Assembly: GCA_000158155.1 (NCBI GenBank)
Contig: DS999406.1
Coordinates: forward strand, 558,924-622,923
Reading direction: 5' to 3'
DNA: 64,000 nt
Origin: a gamma proteobacterium NOR5-3
GTDB lineage: Bacteria > Pseudomonadota > Gammaproteobacteria > Pseudomonadales > Halieaceae
The notes under the pieces are model-generated. The model saw only the letters and a list, made by a program, of their open reading frames with translations, made no database searches and had not been told where the DNA came from. The position numbers were made by a program, and so were the translations under genes. Shown here piece after piece: positions 28,122 to 37,909 of the stretch (position 1 is the stretch's first letter; each line of letters starts with the position of its first letter).

Positions 28122-28994
28122 ATGAACACCGTATGCATAGAGCACACTGATTTGCGTGTGGAGCTTGCCCCGCAAGCTGGCGCAGCGCTGCTGGCGCTGC
28201 AATCGCGCTGCCATGGTCAGTGGGTTGATTGGCTGGTGGATCCGGCGCTGGCCGCATCCATAGGCGTGCCCGCCTGCTTTCCTCTTATTCCCTTTGCCAA
28301 CCGAATTACTGACGGAGCGCTGGAATGTGGCGGGCACCGGCTCGTCGCTAACCGGCAGGATTTATCGGCACATCCCATTCACGGATACGCCTGGCAGGCT
28401 CCCTGGACGGTCGACAGTGTGCAGTCAGACTCCCTGCAGCTCAGTTATGACGGCTGCGACGACCCCTGGCCCTGGAAATATCGTGCCCAACTCCATTGTG
28501 TTCTCGCGCCGGGGGCGCTGCGCATGCATTTAAAGCTGACCCATCTGGGTCCGGGACAGATGCCCGCGGGCCTGGGTTTGCATCCCGCTTTTCCCAGTGC
28601 CGGATTGCTGAGCATTCAGGCGGATACCGAAGCTTTTTTGCCGGTTGATAAGGCGCGACTACCTACAGCCTATCTATCCGGAGCACCTCAGTGTAAGGAA
28701 CTGGCGATGGGTCAGCTGCCAGCGCCGGGAATGGACAGTGATTTCCATGGATGGAAGCAGAAGCTGCGCATGCGGTGGAGCGATCGGCAGCTTGAGTTAA
28801 CAGCCGATCCTGTTTTCACTGCGCTGCATGTTTTTCGGCCGAAAAATCAGCCCTTGCTGTGCGTCGAACCCGTGACCCATTTAACAGGAGCAATGGCGAC
28901 GCGGCGATTGCCCGAGGTGCCAGCACCCATATTACTCAGTGCTGGCGAGGAGCTGGAAGGTAGTGTGACTTTTCGACTATCGGGGTCGTGTTAG
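28122..28994 (+). CDS. Aldose 1-epimerase family protein
   Basis: A 290-residue galactose-mutarotase-fold enzyme interconverting sugar anomers. Family residues are R-I-T-D-G with H-P-I-H-G-Y, the L-G-L-H-P-A-F histidine and C-V-E-P-V-T-H carrying the catalytic glutamate. It sits between the two halves of the rhamnose gene set and is convergent with rfbC, so it may act on a sugar of the same glycan, though general hexose mutarotation is equally possible. Confidence 0.86.
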   Translation: MNTVCIEHTDLRVELAPQAGAALLALQSRCHGQWVDWLVDPALAASIGVPACFPLIPFANRITDGALECGGHRLVANRQDLSAHPIHGYAWQAPWTVDSVQSDSLQLSYDGCDDPWPWKYRAQLHCVLAPGALRMHLKLTHLGPGQMPAGLGLHPAFPSAGLLSIQADTEAFLPVDKARLPTAYLSGAPQCKELAMGQLPAPGMDSDFHGWKQKLRMRWSDRQLELTADPVFTALHVFRPKNQPLLCVEPVTHLTGAMATRRLPEVPAPILLSAGEELEGSVTFRLSGSC

Positions 28995-29026
28995 GGGTTT
29001 GAGGTGTCAGGAATTGAGTTTTAGCG

Positions 29027-29575
29027 TCAGGGAAGTCGTGGAGCGTCGGCAAAGGCCAGGCCGGTTTGGTCCTTGGCAGACAGAGACGGTGCTTTACCTT
29101 CTATTAACGGCCACTCTATGCCAATGCTGGGATCATCCCAGGCAATGCTGACTTCGCTTTTGGGGTCGTACTTGTCGGTGCACTTGTATTGGAAGTCCGC
29201 GAATTCCGAAGTCACATAAAAGCCGTGGGCAAAGCCTGGCGGTACCCAGAGCATCTGCTGTGATTTAGCATCCAGGGTGACGCCGTACCACTGTCCCAGG
29301 GTGGGCGAGTCGCGACGCATATCGACGGCGACGTCAAACACGCTGCCCGAGGTGACGCGCACCAGCTTTCCCTGAGTATGATTGGTCTGATAGTGCAGTC
29401 CCCGAAGAATTCCCTGAGCAGAGCGGCTATGGTTGTCTTGCACAAAGTTCAGATCAAAGCCCGCGTCGCGGAACACTTCGGCATTCCAGCTTTCCACAAA
29501 GAACCCGCGCTCATCACCAAACACCGAGGGTGTTAACAGATAAACCCCCGCCAGGGGGGTGGGATCAAACTGCAT
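29027..29575 (-). CDS. rfbC: dTDP-4-dehydrorhamnose 3,5-epimerase
   Basis: Third enzyme of dTDP-L-rhamnose synthesis, a cupin-fold epimerase of 182 residues. Diagnostic stretches are [17 protein letters not shown] with the following G-L-H-Y-Q-T, and P-P-G-F-A-H-G-F. The start is ATG 29575, 11 bases before the end of rfbA; the longer open frame upstream lies inside rfbA. It is co-transcribed with rfbA. Confidence 0.97.
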   Translation of the reverse strand: MQFDPTPLAGVYLLTPSVFGDERGFFVESWNAEVFRDAGFDLNFVQDNHSRSAQGILRGLHYQTNHTQGKLVRVTSGSVFDVAVDMRRDSPTLGQWYGVTLDAKSQQMLWVPPGFAHGFYVTSEFADFQYKCTDKYDPKSEVSIAWDDPSIGIEWPLIEGKAPSLSAKDQTGLAFADAPRLP

Positions 29576-30470
29576 TTCGCACGGCTCCTTCCTCGCGCAG
29601 CAGACCCATGAGGTATTCCCCATATCCGCTCTTAATAAGGGGCGCAGCCAGAGCCTGTAGGGCCTGCGCATCAATGTAGCCCATGCGATAGGCGACCTCT
29701 TCGGGACAGGCGATCTTGAGGCCCTGTCGCTCTTCCACCACACGAATAAAGTTGGCCGCGTCCAGCAGTGAATTGTGCGTGCCCGTATCAAGCCAGGCTG
29801 TGCCACGGCTCATGACTTCCACATGCAGGTCCCCGCGTCTGAGGTAGGCCAGATTGACGTCGGTGATCTCCAGCTCGCCCCGGGGAGAGGGTTTGATGCT
29901 CCTGGCGATGTCTACAACGTCGTTATCGTAGAAATACAGACCGGTAACCGCATAGTGCGAGCGGGGATTGACAGGCTTTTCTTCGATATTGCTGGCTACG
30001 CCGTCGCTGTCGAAATCCACAACGCCGTAACGTTCCGGGTCGTTGACGTAGTAGGCAAACACCGATGCGCCGTTTTTTCGTTGCGCGGCATGTCCCAGGC
30101 TTTTCGAAAAGCCATCGCCATAGAAAATGTTGTCGCCCAGAACCAGACTCACGGGACTGTTATCCACAAAGTCGGCGCCGAGAATGAAGGCCTGCGCCAG
30201 GCCGTCGGGGCTGGGTTGCACGGCGTAACTGATGTTGATGCCCCACTGCTGCCCGCCGCCAAGCAGGTCGGCAAAGGCTCTTTGGTCCCGCGGGGTGGTA
30301 ATGATCAGCACATCGCGTATACCGGCTTCCATCAGGGTCGCCAGGGGGTAGTAGATCATCGGCTTGTCATAAACCGGCATTAGCTGCTTGCTGACTGTGC
30401 TGGTGAGCGGGTGAAGCCGCGTGCCGGAACCGCCGGCGAGAATGATGCCTTTGTAGGCTGTCCCGCTCAT
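29565..30470 (-). CDS. rfbA: Glucose-1-phosphate thymidylyltransferase
   Basis: First enzyme of the pathway, making dTDP-glucose from dTTP and glucose-1-phosphate. It has 301 residues and the nucleotide loop [11 protein letters not shown], then [11 protein letters not shown] and the L-G-D-N-I-F-Y-G metal site. It is first in a two-gene minus-strand operon with rfbC and is divergent from the glycosyltransferase locus; the 135-bp gap between them should hold both promoters. Confidence 0.97.
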   Translation of the reverse strand: MSGTAYKGIILAGGSGTRLHPLTSTVSKQLMPVYDKPMIYYPLATLMEAGIRDVLIITTPRDQRAFADLLGGGQQWGINISYAVQPSPDGLAQAFILGADFVDNSPVSLVLGDNIFYGDGFSKSLGHAAQRKNGASVFAYYVNDPERYGVVDFDSDGVASNIEEKPVNPRSHYAVTGLYFYDNDVVDIARSIKPSPRGELEITDVNLAYLRRGDLHVEVMSRGTAWLDTGTHNSLLDAANFIRVVEERQGLKIACPEEVAYRMGYIDAQALQALAAPLIKSGYGEYLMGLLREEGAVRNAV

Positions 30471-30604
30471 ACTTTTACATCCCCAGGTATTCCAGAAAGC
30501 TCTAGTATATCGGTCGGGCTTGGGTGCTGTCGTGCGGGGCAGCCCTTGCCAGAGTAGTTTTGCACGAGTTTGGGACTTGAATCACAGCAGCCGGGAGGCA
30601 GGAT

Positions 30605-31369
30605 CTGAAAACCATCGTACTTCAGTCGCATCAATCGGATCGGCTTACCGGTTGGATGGGGAGCTGTTGTGAGTCGGTGCGCCGCTGGGCGTCTCATCGG
30701 GGCTTTGACTATCGGCTTGAGGGTGATGCGCTGTTTGAACGGCTGCCGTCCACCCTCCGGCAGCGCTACGCCGCGCAAACGGTTGTTTTAGCAGACCTTG
30801 CAAGGCTTTATTGGCTTCGCGAGGTGCTCGAGTCAGGCTACCACCGGGCCATCTGGTGCGATGCCGATCTTTTGGTTTTTGAGGACTTTATTCCGGTTGA
30901 TTCGGGGGACCTTTTTGGCCGCGAGTGCTGGATCCAGCAAGACGGTTCCAGGCTGCGGCGTTATCGAAAAATACACAACGCCTGGATGCAGTTTGCGGCC
31001 GGCTCCCCCACGCTGGCGTTTTACATTGACCGTGCCGAGGCGCTACTGGAGCGCGCAGAGCCTCCGGTGGTGCCTCAGTTTATTGGTCCAAAGTTACTGA
31101 CTGCCTGGCATAACATCGTCGCGTTTTCTGTCGAGGAGCGCGTGGGCATGTTGTCTCCCCTGGCTATGGCGGAGCTTCTTGGTTCCGGCGATCGAGCTTT
31201 GCAGATGCTGCGAGACGGTCATGGGGCGCCACTGTGCGCGCTTAATCTCAGCGCCTCTTACGAAAATCGAGAATCTGATCGCGTGACGCACGACGAGCGG
31301 GATTACCAGCAACTGGTGCAGGAGTTGGGCTCCGGAGCGCTATTAAGCCGCCTTCGCGGCGTGCTCTAA
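30605..31369 (+). CDS. Glycosyltransferase-like protein with apparent CTG start codon
   Basis: A 254-residue protein with an early I-V-L-Q-S-H strand, a DxD-like C-D-A-D-L-L-V-F motif near 80 and W-H-N-I-V, suggesting a GT-A fold sugar transferase. The first ATG in frame is at 30656, but it has no ribosome site and would remove the first strand (K-T-I-V-L-Q-S-H). The frame is open back to a stop at 30578-30580. A strong GGGAGG at 30593-30598 lies six bases before CTG at 30605. I therefore infer initiation at CTG, rare in bacteria. Its role in making the local glycan is inferred from neighbours. Confidence 0.65.
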   Translation: MKTIVLQSHQSDRLTGWMGSCCESVRRWASHRGFDYRLEGDALFERLPSTLRQRYAAQTVVLADLARLYWLREVLESGYHRAIWCDADLLVFEDFIPVDSGDLFGRECWIQQDGSRLRRYRKIHNAWMQFAAGSPTLAFYIDRAEALLERAEPPVVPQFIGPKLLTAWHNIVAFSVEERVGMLSPLAMAELLGSGDRALQMLRDGHGAPLCALNLSASYENRESDRVTHDERDYQQLVQELGSGALLSRLRGVL

Positions 31370-31450
31370 TCGTTTCGGCAGCGCTTGTGCCACGACCAGC
31401 GGTGTATACAATGCGCGGCTTCCCAAAAAATTTCACCCTTTCGGAGCACC

Positions 31451-32689
31451 ATGTCGGGTCCTTTGCACATTGCCCTGCTTGGCTACCGCAGTCAGCCCCA
31501 CGGCGGAGGCCAGGGTATTTATCTGCACTATTTGAGCAAGGCCCTGATCGAGGCAGGCCATGAGGTGGACGTAATTTCCGGCCCACCCTACCCGGAGCTC
31601 GACCCCCGGGTGAGGCTGATTCATATCCCCAGTCTGGACCTGTTCACTCATGGCCTCGGCTCCTTGAGGCCCCGGCACCTGCTGTCCCTGACGGACATGA
31701 TTGAGTGGCTGAGCAAGCTCAGCGGCGGTTTTGCCGAGCCCTATACCTTTGGGCGGCGGGTGAGGAAGTATCTGCGCAGTGAGGGTCGCCACTACGACCT
31801 TATTCATGACAATCAGAGCCTAAGCTACGGGGTGCTCAAGCTTCAGGAGGAGGGTTTTGTGGTGGTGACTACGGTGCACCACCCCATCACCCACGATCTG
31901 CGTATTGCGCTTCGCGCTGCCAGCAGTTGGTACGAGCGCTTACTGGTGCGTCGCTGGCATTCGTTTTTGACCATGCAGGGCAAGGTTGTTCGTCGACTAC
32001 GGCACGTCATTACCGTGTCCGAGCAATCCAGACAGGATATTGCCGAAGATTTTGGTTTGACGCTGGACAAGATCGATCTTGTTTACAATGGCATCGATAC
32101 CGCTGTATTCAGGCCGCACCCGCACATACAGCGCCGGGATAACCGACTGATGGCTACGGCCTCTGCTGATGCGCCGCTCAAGGGGCTGCGCTACCTGCTG
32201 AAGGCCTACGCATCCTTGCTTGCTAGCTATCCGGACCTGGAGTTGCTGGTGGTGGGGCGGCCGCAGCCCGGTGGCAAAACGGAGCAACTGCTGGATCGAT
32301 TGCAGATTCGCCAGCGCGTGCAGTTTGTCTCGGGGATCAGTACCACAGAGATGGTGCGTCATTACGCCGAGGCAACCCTGGCAGTGATTCCATCCATTTA
32401 CGAGGGCTTTGGGCTCCCGGCCGGAGAAGCCATGGCTTGCGGTGTTCCGGTGGTGTCTACGGACGGCGGCGCCCTGCCCGAGATCGTTGCGGATGCCGGC
32501 GTCATCGTGCCCACCGCCGATGCGGATGCTTTAGCTGCGGCGATTGCCAGTCTTCTTGAGGACAGCGCCGAGCGGGGACGCCTCGCCCAGGCGGGTCGGG
32601 AGCGTATTTTGAACACCTTCAGCTGGACCGTCTGCGGTGAGCAAATGTTGAGCTATTACCGGGGAGTGATTGCCGATGCAAACGCTTGA
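31451..32689 (+). CDS. Glycosyltransferase family 4
   Basis: A 412-residue GT-B transferase. The N-terminal domain begins I-A-L-L-G-Y-R-S-Q-P-H-G-G-G-Q-G-I-Y, the acceptor-side glycine loop. The C-terminal donor-binding domain has V-V-G-R-P, then S-I-Y-E-G-F-G-L-P-A-G-E-A-M-A-C-G, the E-x7-E signature of GT4. ATG 31451 follows GGAG closely. It overlaps the next methyltransferase gene by 14 bases. It probably adds a hexose to lipopolysaccharide core or an exopolysaccharide; donor unknown. Confidence 0.92.
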   Translation: MSGPLHIALLGYRSQPHGGGQGIYLHYLSKALIEAGHEVDVISGPPYPELDPRVRLIHIPSLDLFTHGLGSLRPRHLLSLTDMIEWLSKLSGGFAEPYTFGRRVRKYLRSEGRHYDLIHDNQSLSYGVLKLQEEGFVVVTTVHHPITHDLRIALRAASSWYERLLVRRWHSFLTMQGKVVRRLRHVITVSEQSRQDIAEDFGLTLDKIDLVYNGIDTAVFRPHPHIQRRDNRLMATASADAPLKGLRYLLKAYASLLASYPDLELLVVGRPQPGGKTEQLLDRLQIRQRVQFVSGISTTEMVRHYAEATLAVIPSIYEGFGLPAGEAMACGVPVVSTDGGALPEIVADAGVIVPTADADALAAAIASLLEDSAERGRLAQAGRERILNTFSWTVCGEQMLSYYRGVIADANA

Positions 32690-33392
32690 TCGCAATTACT
32701 TTCCTATGCAGCCCGGGCAGCGGGTACTGGATTTGGGCTGCGGCGAAGGTCGTCATGTCATCGCAGCCTGCGCGCTCGATGGCGTGGATGCGGTAGGTGT
32801 CGATTTATCGCTTGAGGATCTGGCGACGGCGCGCCAGCGCATGGAAGAGTTTCGTGGCGAATCCACGGAGGATTCCGCTTTATTTTTGCTGCTTGCTGGC
32901 GATGCCCTGCGTCTGCCTTTTGCCGATGCCAGTTTTGATGCGGTGATTTGTAGTGAAGTGTTGGAGCATATTCCCGATTACCGCAGCGCTCTGGCGGAGA
33001 TTTCCCGCGTGCTCAAGCCCGGTGGACGGTTCTGTGCCAGCGTTCCCCGGGCCTGGTGTGAGCGCATCTGCTGGAGTCTGTCGCGGGACTATCACCAGGT
33101 GCCAGGCGGACATCTGCGCATATTTAACCGTCAAAAACTGCGTCTGGATATCGAAAAACAGGGCTTTGAGCTGTATTTTGAACACGGCGCTCACGCTCTG
33201 CACAGTATTTACTGGTGGTTGCAGTGTTTGTTCTGGAAGTCTCGGGACAGCAACTGGCTCGTACGTCAATATCATCGTCTGCTGGTCTGGGATATGATGA
33301 GCCAACCAGCCCTTACGCGTGTGCTTGAGCGCGCGCTGAACCCCGTTCTTGGTAAAAGCGTAGTCATGTATTTTCGAAAGGGCAGCGAGTGA
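32676..33392 (+). CDS. Class I SAM-dependent methyltransferase
   Basis: A 238-residue methyltransferase with motif I V-L-D-L-G-C-G-E-G-R-H, then G-V-D-L-S, and motif post-II L-P-F-A-D-A-S-F-D-A-V-I-C-S-E-V-L-E-H, the methyltransferase 11 pattern. Its ATG lies inside the preceding glycosyltransferase and its stop overlaps the GTG of the toroid protein, so the three genes are tightly coupled. Methylation of a sugar or polyprenyl-linked intermediate fits the setting but is an inference. Confidence 0.9.
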   Translation: MQTLDRNYFPMQPGQRVLDLGCGEGRHVIAACALDGVDAVGVDLSLEDLATARQRMEEFRGESTEDSALFLLLAGDALRLPFADASFDAVICSEVLEHIPDYRSALAEISRVLKPGGRFCASVPRAWCERICWSLSRDYHQVPGGHLRIFNRQKLRLDIEKQGFELYFEHGAHALHSIYWWLQCLFWKSRDSNWLVRQYHRLLVWDMMSQPALTRVLERALNPVLGKSVVMYFRKGSE

Positions 33393-34459
33393 GCGGCCCC
33401 TACTTCACCGCCGGCATGTTCCCCCGGGATTTTCTCGCACCGACCATTGCGTCGATTCGCGATGCCCAGCTATCAAACGGTGAAATCCCCTGGTCACCGG
33501 GCAACTATGCGGATCCCTGGGATCACGTTGAGGCGGCCATGGGTCTCTCTATCGGTGGCGAGTGGGAGGCCGCTGAGCGTGCCTATCGCTGGCTCGCAGA
33601 TCAGCAGCTCAGCGACGGCAGTTGGTGGGCGGCCTATCGCAACGGTGTTCCCGACAACTGTGAGCGCCGGGAGTCGAATTTTGTTGCCTATGTAGCCACC
33701 GGTGTCTGGCATCACTATTTGATCAGCCAGAATCGTGAGTTTCTCGCCAAGCTGTGGCCGGTGGTTGATGCCGCCATGGGCTTTGTTATTTCTCTCCAGT
33801 CTGAGCATGGCGACATCGACTGGGCGGTAGATCAGGACGGTACGCCGCGCAGCGATGCGCTGATTACCGGCTGCAGCTCTATCTATAAAAGTCTGGAGTG
33901 CGCGCACAACATTGCTGCGACGCTTGGCGAGGTGCGACCGAACTTTCTCGAGGCGCGCAGTGCCCTTGGCGATGCTCTTCGTCATCGTCCCCAGCGCTTT
34001 GACAGAACCTGGGAAAGCAAGTCGCGCTATTCCATGGACTGGTTTTACCCGGTACTTACGGGAGTTATCACCGGTGCTGCAGCCCGCGAGCGTTTGGCCT
34101 CGCGCTGGAGTGACTTTGTCGAAGATGGCATGGGTTGTCGCTGTGTGGTCGAAGAACCCTGGGTAACCGTTGCAGAGTCCTGTGAGTTGGTCATGGCCTT
34201 ACTGGCTGCCGGGGACCATGCTCGCGCGGTGGAGCTTTACAGCTGGCTGCATCAGTGGCGCAGCGATGAGGGCGATTACTGGACAGGCTATCAGTTTGCA
34301 CAGGACCTGCTGTGGCCCGACGAGCGACCTACCTGGACTGCCGGAGCGGTGTTGCTCGCTGCCGATGCGCTGACCCAGCATACGGCCGCGGCGAATATTT
34401 TTACCCGGGTTGAGCTTCTCGACGACGCTGCAGCAGCGCCTGCGCGCCGCGCCAAATAA
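33389..34459 (+). CDS. Alpha/alpha-toroid protein (prenyltransferase/squalene-oxidase-like)
   Basis: A 356-residue soluble protein made of helical hairpins with repeated W, D and Y-rich segments. The stretch Q-Q-L-S-D-G-S-W-W is a QW-like repeat of terpene cyclases and prenyltransferases, and P-W-D-H-V-E-A-A-M-G-L recalls six-hairpin glycosidases. No clear cyclase D-x-D-D or zinc triad is seen, so neither prenyl transfer nor cyclization is supported; a glycan-processing toroid is just as likely. GTG at 33389 overlaps the previous stop (GTGA), locking it into the GT4-methyltransferase operon. Confidence 0.7.
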   Translation: MSGPYFTAGMFPRDFLAPTIASIRDAQLSNGEIPWSPGNYADPWDHVEAAMGLSIGGEWEAAERAYRWLADQQLSDGSWWAAYRNGVPDNCERRESNFVAYVATGVWHHYLISQNREFLAKLWPVVDAAMGFVISLQSEHGDIDWAVDQDGTPRSDALITGCSSIYKSLECAHNIAATLGEVRPNFLEARSALGDALRHRPQRFDRTWESKSRYSMDWFYPVLTGVITGAAARERLASRWSDFVEDGMGCRCVVEEPWVTVAESCELVMALLAAGDHARAVELYSWLHQWRSDEGDYWTGYQFAQDLLWPDERPTWTAGAVLLAADALTQHTAAANIFTRVELLDDAAAAPARRAK

Positions 34460-34474
34460 GGCCGCGTTTAGCCC

Positions 34475-35101
34475 TTAGAGCCGCTCGAGGATTCGCAGGC
34501 TGTCTACGGACACAATCTCGCGAAACAGTCCCGATGCCCGGGCCAGACGATAGACGGTGATAGGGGCCTGCCCTCCCGCTTCAGATCCCGGGTACACATC
34601 GTGAATCGCCAGGCGACCTCCCGCTTTGATCAAGCCGGCCCAGCTGCGGTAGTCCAGCAATGCGGCATCCAGACTGTGGCCCCCATCGATAAAAACCAAT
34701 CCCACGGGACTTTGCCAGACCCGGGCAAATTGCGCCGAGCTGCAAAGTACCGGAATCACTGTGTCATCGAGCCCCGCCGCGCTTAGGGTGCGACGAAAGC
34801 TCGCCAGGGTGCTGAACGCACCGGCATCATCGAGGAGTTCGGGGTCGTGAAACATCTCGCCGGGTTGATGCTCTTCGGATCCACGATGATGATCCACAGC
34901 AAACAAAGTGCTTTTCGTCGCCTGGCAGCCAAGGCCCAGATAGACCGTGGATTTACCGCAATAGCTGCCGATCTCCACGGCCGCAGCCGCGTGGTCTAAT
35001 TCTGTAGCGCAGCGAAAAAGCGCCTCTCCCTCGGCATGGGAGAGGAATCCTTTGACGGCGTCTATATCGATGGGGAGCGATAATGTGGGGGGCTGGGACA
35101 C
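34475..35101 (-). CDS. Class I SAM-dependent methyltransferase (methyltransferase 24 type)
   Basis: A 208-residue enzyme with V-E-I-G-S-Y-C-G-K-S-T-V-Y-L-G as the SAM loop, F-A-V-D-H-H for the ribose-binding acid, and L-V-F-I-D-G-G-H-S, the family's active-site-adjacent motif. Relatives act on sugars and hydroxylated metabolites. It is convergent with the toroid gene and separated by 15 bp, inside the glycan locus between the GT operon and waaA. Confidence 0.85.
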   Translation of the reverse strand: MSQPPTLSLPIDIDAVKGFLSHAEGEALFRCATELDHAAAAVEIGSYCGKSTVYLGLGCQATKSTLFAVDHHRGSEEHQPGEMFHDPELLDDAGAFSTLASFRRTLSAAGLDDTVIPVLCSSAQFARVWQSPVGLVFIDGGHSLDAALLDYRSWAGLIKAGGRLAIHDVYPGSEAGGQAPITVYRLARASGLFREIVSVDSLRILERL

Positions 35102-35224
35102 GGTATACAGTCCAAGTTTGCTGGGGCGATGACACTACCGATACCCGCTGCCACTGGCAAGCTGTGGTCTGCGCAGGGTTTGGTCGTTATGCTGTGAATC
35201 CCCGCCCTGATCTGAGCGTCTGAT

Positions 35225-36505
35225 GTGATTCGCATTGCCTATAGTGCGCTGTTCATCGTGTTACTGCCCTTTATGGTGCTGCGTATGCTCCTGCGTTCGC
35301 GTCGCGCGCCGGCCTATCGTCAGCGTCTGCTGGAGCGTTTTGGCTTTTTTTCTCCTCCAGACGATGCCAGACCCTGCATCTGGATTCACGCTGTTTCCCT
35401 GGGAGAGACTCTCGCAGCGCGGCCCTTAGTAGAGCGTCTGCTCGAGGCGTTTCCCGGGCATCGCCTGCTTGTTACGACCACGACTCCAACGGGTTCTGAG
35501 CAGGTGCAGCGACTGTTTGGCGATCGGGTGTTTCATGTGTATGCGCCCTGGGACACGCCGGGCGCGGTGAAGCGGTTTTTAAAGCGCGCAGACCCCGGGC
35601 TGTTGGTCCTCATGGAGACCGAGCTGTGGCCGAACTTGCTGCATTACAGCAAGCGTTCGGGTTGCCAGATTGTGTTGGCCAATGCCCGCTTGTCCGCTCG
35701 ATCTGCTGCAGGCTATGCCCGGTTGGCGCGTACCAGCCGCGAGATGCTTGGCGCACTGGATTGGCTTGGGGCGCAGAGCAGCGCTGACGCCGATCGCTTT
35801 TTGCAGCTGGGCATGAATCCCGCGCGCATAAGCGTGACAGGCAGTATCAAGTTTGATGTGCAGCTCGATGATGAGATTCGGGACCGAGTGGAGGGCTTAC
35901 GGGAGCAATGGGCGCTCGCCCAGCGACCGGTGATCATCTTTGCCAGCACCCATGAGGGCGAAGAGGCCCTGGCGCTGTCTGCCTTTGCTGCGTTTAAAAA
36001 GCAGCAGACCAGTGCGCTTTTACTCCTTGCCCCCCGGCATCCCGAGCGCTTTGATGCGGTATATGCGCTTTGCATGGATGCGGGACTGCAGGTTGCGCGC
36101 CGGTCTCAGTCAGAGTCCGTGGATGCAGATACCGAGTTGGTGCTGCTGGACTCTCTGGGTGAGTTGTCCCAATTGTTTGGCGTGGCAGACATTGCCGTTA
36201 TCGGCGGGAGTTTTATCTCCCGAGGCGGACATAATCCTCTGGAAGCGGCTGCCTGGGGCATGCCGGTGCTGTGCGGGCCTTCAATGTTCAATTTTGAGGA
36301 CATCACCGAAAGACTTAGCGAGGCCGGAGGGCTGAAGCGCTGTGCTGATGAAGCTCAACTAGTGGATCAATTCGAGCTGTTGCTGGGGGATGAAAACGAA
36401 AAACGCCGCCGGGGAGCGGCGGCGTTGATGGTGCTTGAGAAAAATCGAGGCGCGCTAAACGCCTTGCTTACCGGCGTAAAGTCTCTACTTGGTGCCCATA
36501 GCTGA
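35225..36505 (+). CDS. waaA: 3-deoxy-D-manno-octulosonic acid (Kdo) transferase
   Basis: Attaches Kdo to lipid IVA at the inner membrane, the first step of lipopolysaccharide core assembly. It has 426 residues, an N-terminal membrane anchor (about 1-22), the acceptor-side W-I-H-A-V-S-L-G-E and the donor-side G-G-S-F-I-S-R-G-G-H-N-P-L-E-A. The start is GTG 35225. Its last 21 bases overlap the 3' end of the convergent tolC gene. Its presence ties the preceding sugar genes to lipopolysaccharide. Confidence 0.95.
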   Translation: MIRIAYSALFIVLLPFMVLRMLLRSRRAPAYRQRLLERFGFFSPPDDARPCIWIHAVSLGETLAARPLVERLLEAFPGHRLLVTTTTPTGSEQVQRLFGDRVFHVYAPWDTPGAVKRFLKRADPGLLVLMETELWPNLLHYSKRSGCQIVLANARLSARSAAGYARLARTSREMLGALDWLGAQSSADADRFLQLGMNPARISVTGSIKFDVQLDDEIRDRVEGLREQWALAQRPVIIFASTHEGEEALALSAFAAFKKQQTSALLLLAPRHPERFDAVYALCMDAGLQVARRSQSESVDADTELVLLDSLGELSQLFGVADIAVIGGSFISRGGHNPLEAAAWGMPVLCGPSMFNFEDITERLSEAGGLKRCADEAQLVDQFELLLGDENEKRRRGAAALMVLEKNRGALNALLTGVKSLLGAHS

Positions 36506-37909
36506 ACTGGTTGGGGCGGCGGCAGCTTCCATATAGCTATCCAGCGTAATGATGTCTTCGGGACTCAACAGACCGGCCTGCTCTTTGAGGAGCAGTGTAT
36601 TAACGATGTAGTCATAGCGACTGTTGGCGTAGTCCCTAACCGCAGTAAACAGTATGTTTTGGGCATTCAACACGTCCACAATGTTCCGAGTGCCCACCTC
36701 ATACCCTGCCTGCGTGGCATCCAGGGCACTCTTGGACGACCGAATGCTCTGTTTACGTGCAGCGACCCGGGCAACGTCATTAACCACGGTCATATGCAGG
36801 GAGCGGGCATCGGTCACTGTCTGGCGGGTGAGGTTGATGCGTTGCTCCCGGGCCTGGTTGAACTGCTGTGCTGCACGGCGGCGCTCGGCGCTGATCGCAC
36901 CGCCCGTGTAGAGAGGCATAGAGAGCTCGACGCCCCATAAAGTCTGATCGCGCTCCTGATTTGGCGGAAAGTTAAAAATACCCGCAGGATCCTGAAAACG
37001 CGTACCGTCGGTCTCGGTATCTAGGTATTGCGCTCTACCGCTAATCGTTGGTGCGTGCGCCAGACGTCGGGCCTTGGCATTTTGTCTGGCCGCTTCTTCG
37101 GCGTATTGCGATGCCTTGAGATTGAAGTTGTTGCCCAGGGCGAACTCAACCCAGGCACTGCGGTCTGCCGGTTCTGGCTTTTTGACGTCAAAACCCTCTA
37201 CCAGCACATCCAGCGTGTCATGGCTCTTGCCGGTAAGCACGCTCAAATTCTCCAGGGCCACGGCGACGGAATTCTCGTCGGATATCCGATCAACCTGCGC
37301 CAGGTCAAAGGCTGCCTGCGATTCGTAAACATCCGTTATGGCAATCAGGCCCACTTCGAAGCGCTGCTGATTTTGCTCCAACTGACGCCCAAAGGCCTCT
37401 TCCCGGGCCTTGGACGCCCGGAGGTTGTCCTGCGCGCGTAATACAGCGAGGTAGGCCTGCACCACCCGAACGATCAGGTTTTGCTGATTCGCCGCAAAAG
37501 TTGCTTCGACCTGCTTGGACAGCTCTTTGCCCGATTGAAACGAGAACCATGCCGGGAGGTTGAAAATCGCCTGCTGGAGTGACACTTGAAAGCTGTCTGT
37601 GTCCACATCGGTATTGTCAAAAGTATCGCCGATCACCGGAATACCGTTATTGTCAAAGCCGATGATGCCCGGACTGGTGGTGTTGGTATCCGTGTTTTGC
37701 GTGCCTATAGTCGCTGTGACCTGGGGCAGCAGTACTGAAAACGCAGCGTTCTCGTCCTCGAGGCCGGCCATATATTGCGCTTGCTGCGCCTTGAGCGTCG
37801 CGTCGTTTTCCAGCGCCAACTCGTAAATATCACGCAGCGACTCAGCGTTCGCGGCGGTGGCGGCCATAAGCGTCAGAGATGCGAGGAGCACCTTGCCGGG
37901 GACATGCAT
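36485..37909 (-). CDS. tolC: TolC family outer membrane channel
   Basis: Outer-membrane exit duct for type I secretion and multidrug efflux. From ATG 37909 the product has 474 residues with a signal peptide ending A-N-A-E (about 23); an open frame extending to 38041 adds residues unlike any signal. Two OEP repeats are visible, the first with L-R-D-I-Y-E-L-A-L-E-N-D-A-T-L and the second with Y-E-V-G-T-R-N-I-V-D-V-L-N-A-Q, both canonical. It keeps the tolC/yqiB/cpdA/parE neighbourhood known in enterobacteria. Confidence 0.94.
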   Translation of the reverse strand: MHVPGKVLLASLTLMAATAANAESLRDIYELALENDATLKAQQAQYMAGLEDENAAFSVLLPQVTATIGTQNTDTNTTSPGIIGFDNNGIPVIGDTFDNTDVDTDSFQVSLQQAIFNLPAWFSFQSGKELSKQVEATFAANQQNLIVRVVQAYLAVLRAQDNLRASKAREEAFGRQLEQNQQRFEVGLIAITDVYESQAAFDLAQVDRISDENSVAVALENLSVLTGKSHDTLDVLVEGFDVKKPEPADRSAWVEFALGNNFNLKASQYAEEAARQNAKARRLAHAPTISGRAQYLDTETDGTRFQDPAGIFNFPPNQERDQTLWGVELSMPLYTGGAISAERRRAAQQFNQAREQRINLTRQTVTDARSLHMTVVNDVARVAARKQSIRSSKSALDATQAGYEVGTRNIVDVLNAQNILFTAVRDYANSRYDYIVNTLLLKEQAGLLSPEDIITLDSYMEAAAAPTSSAMGTK

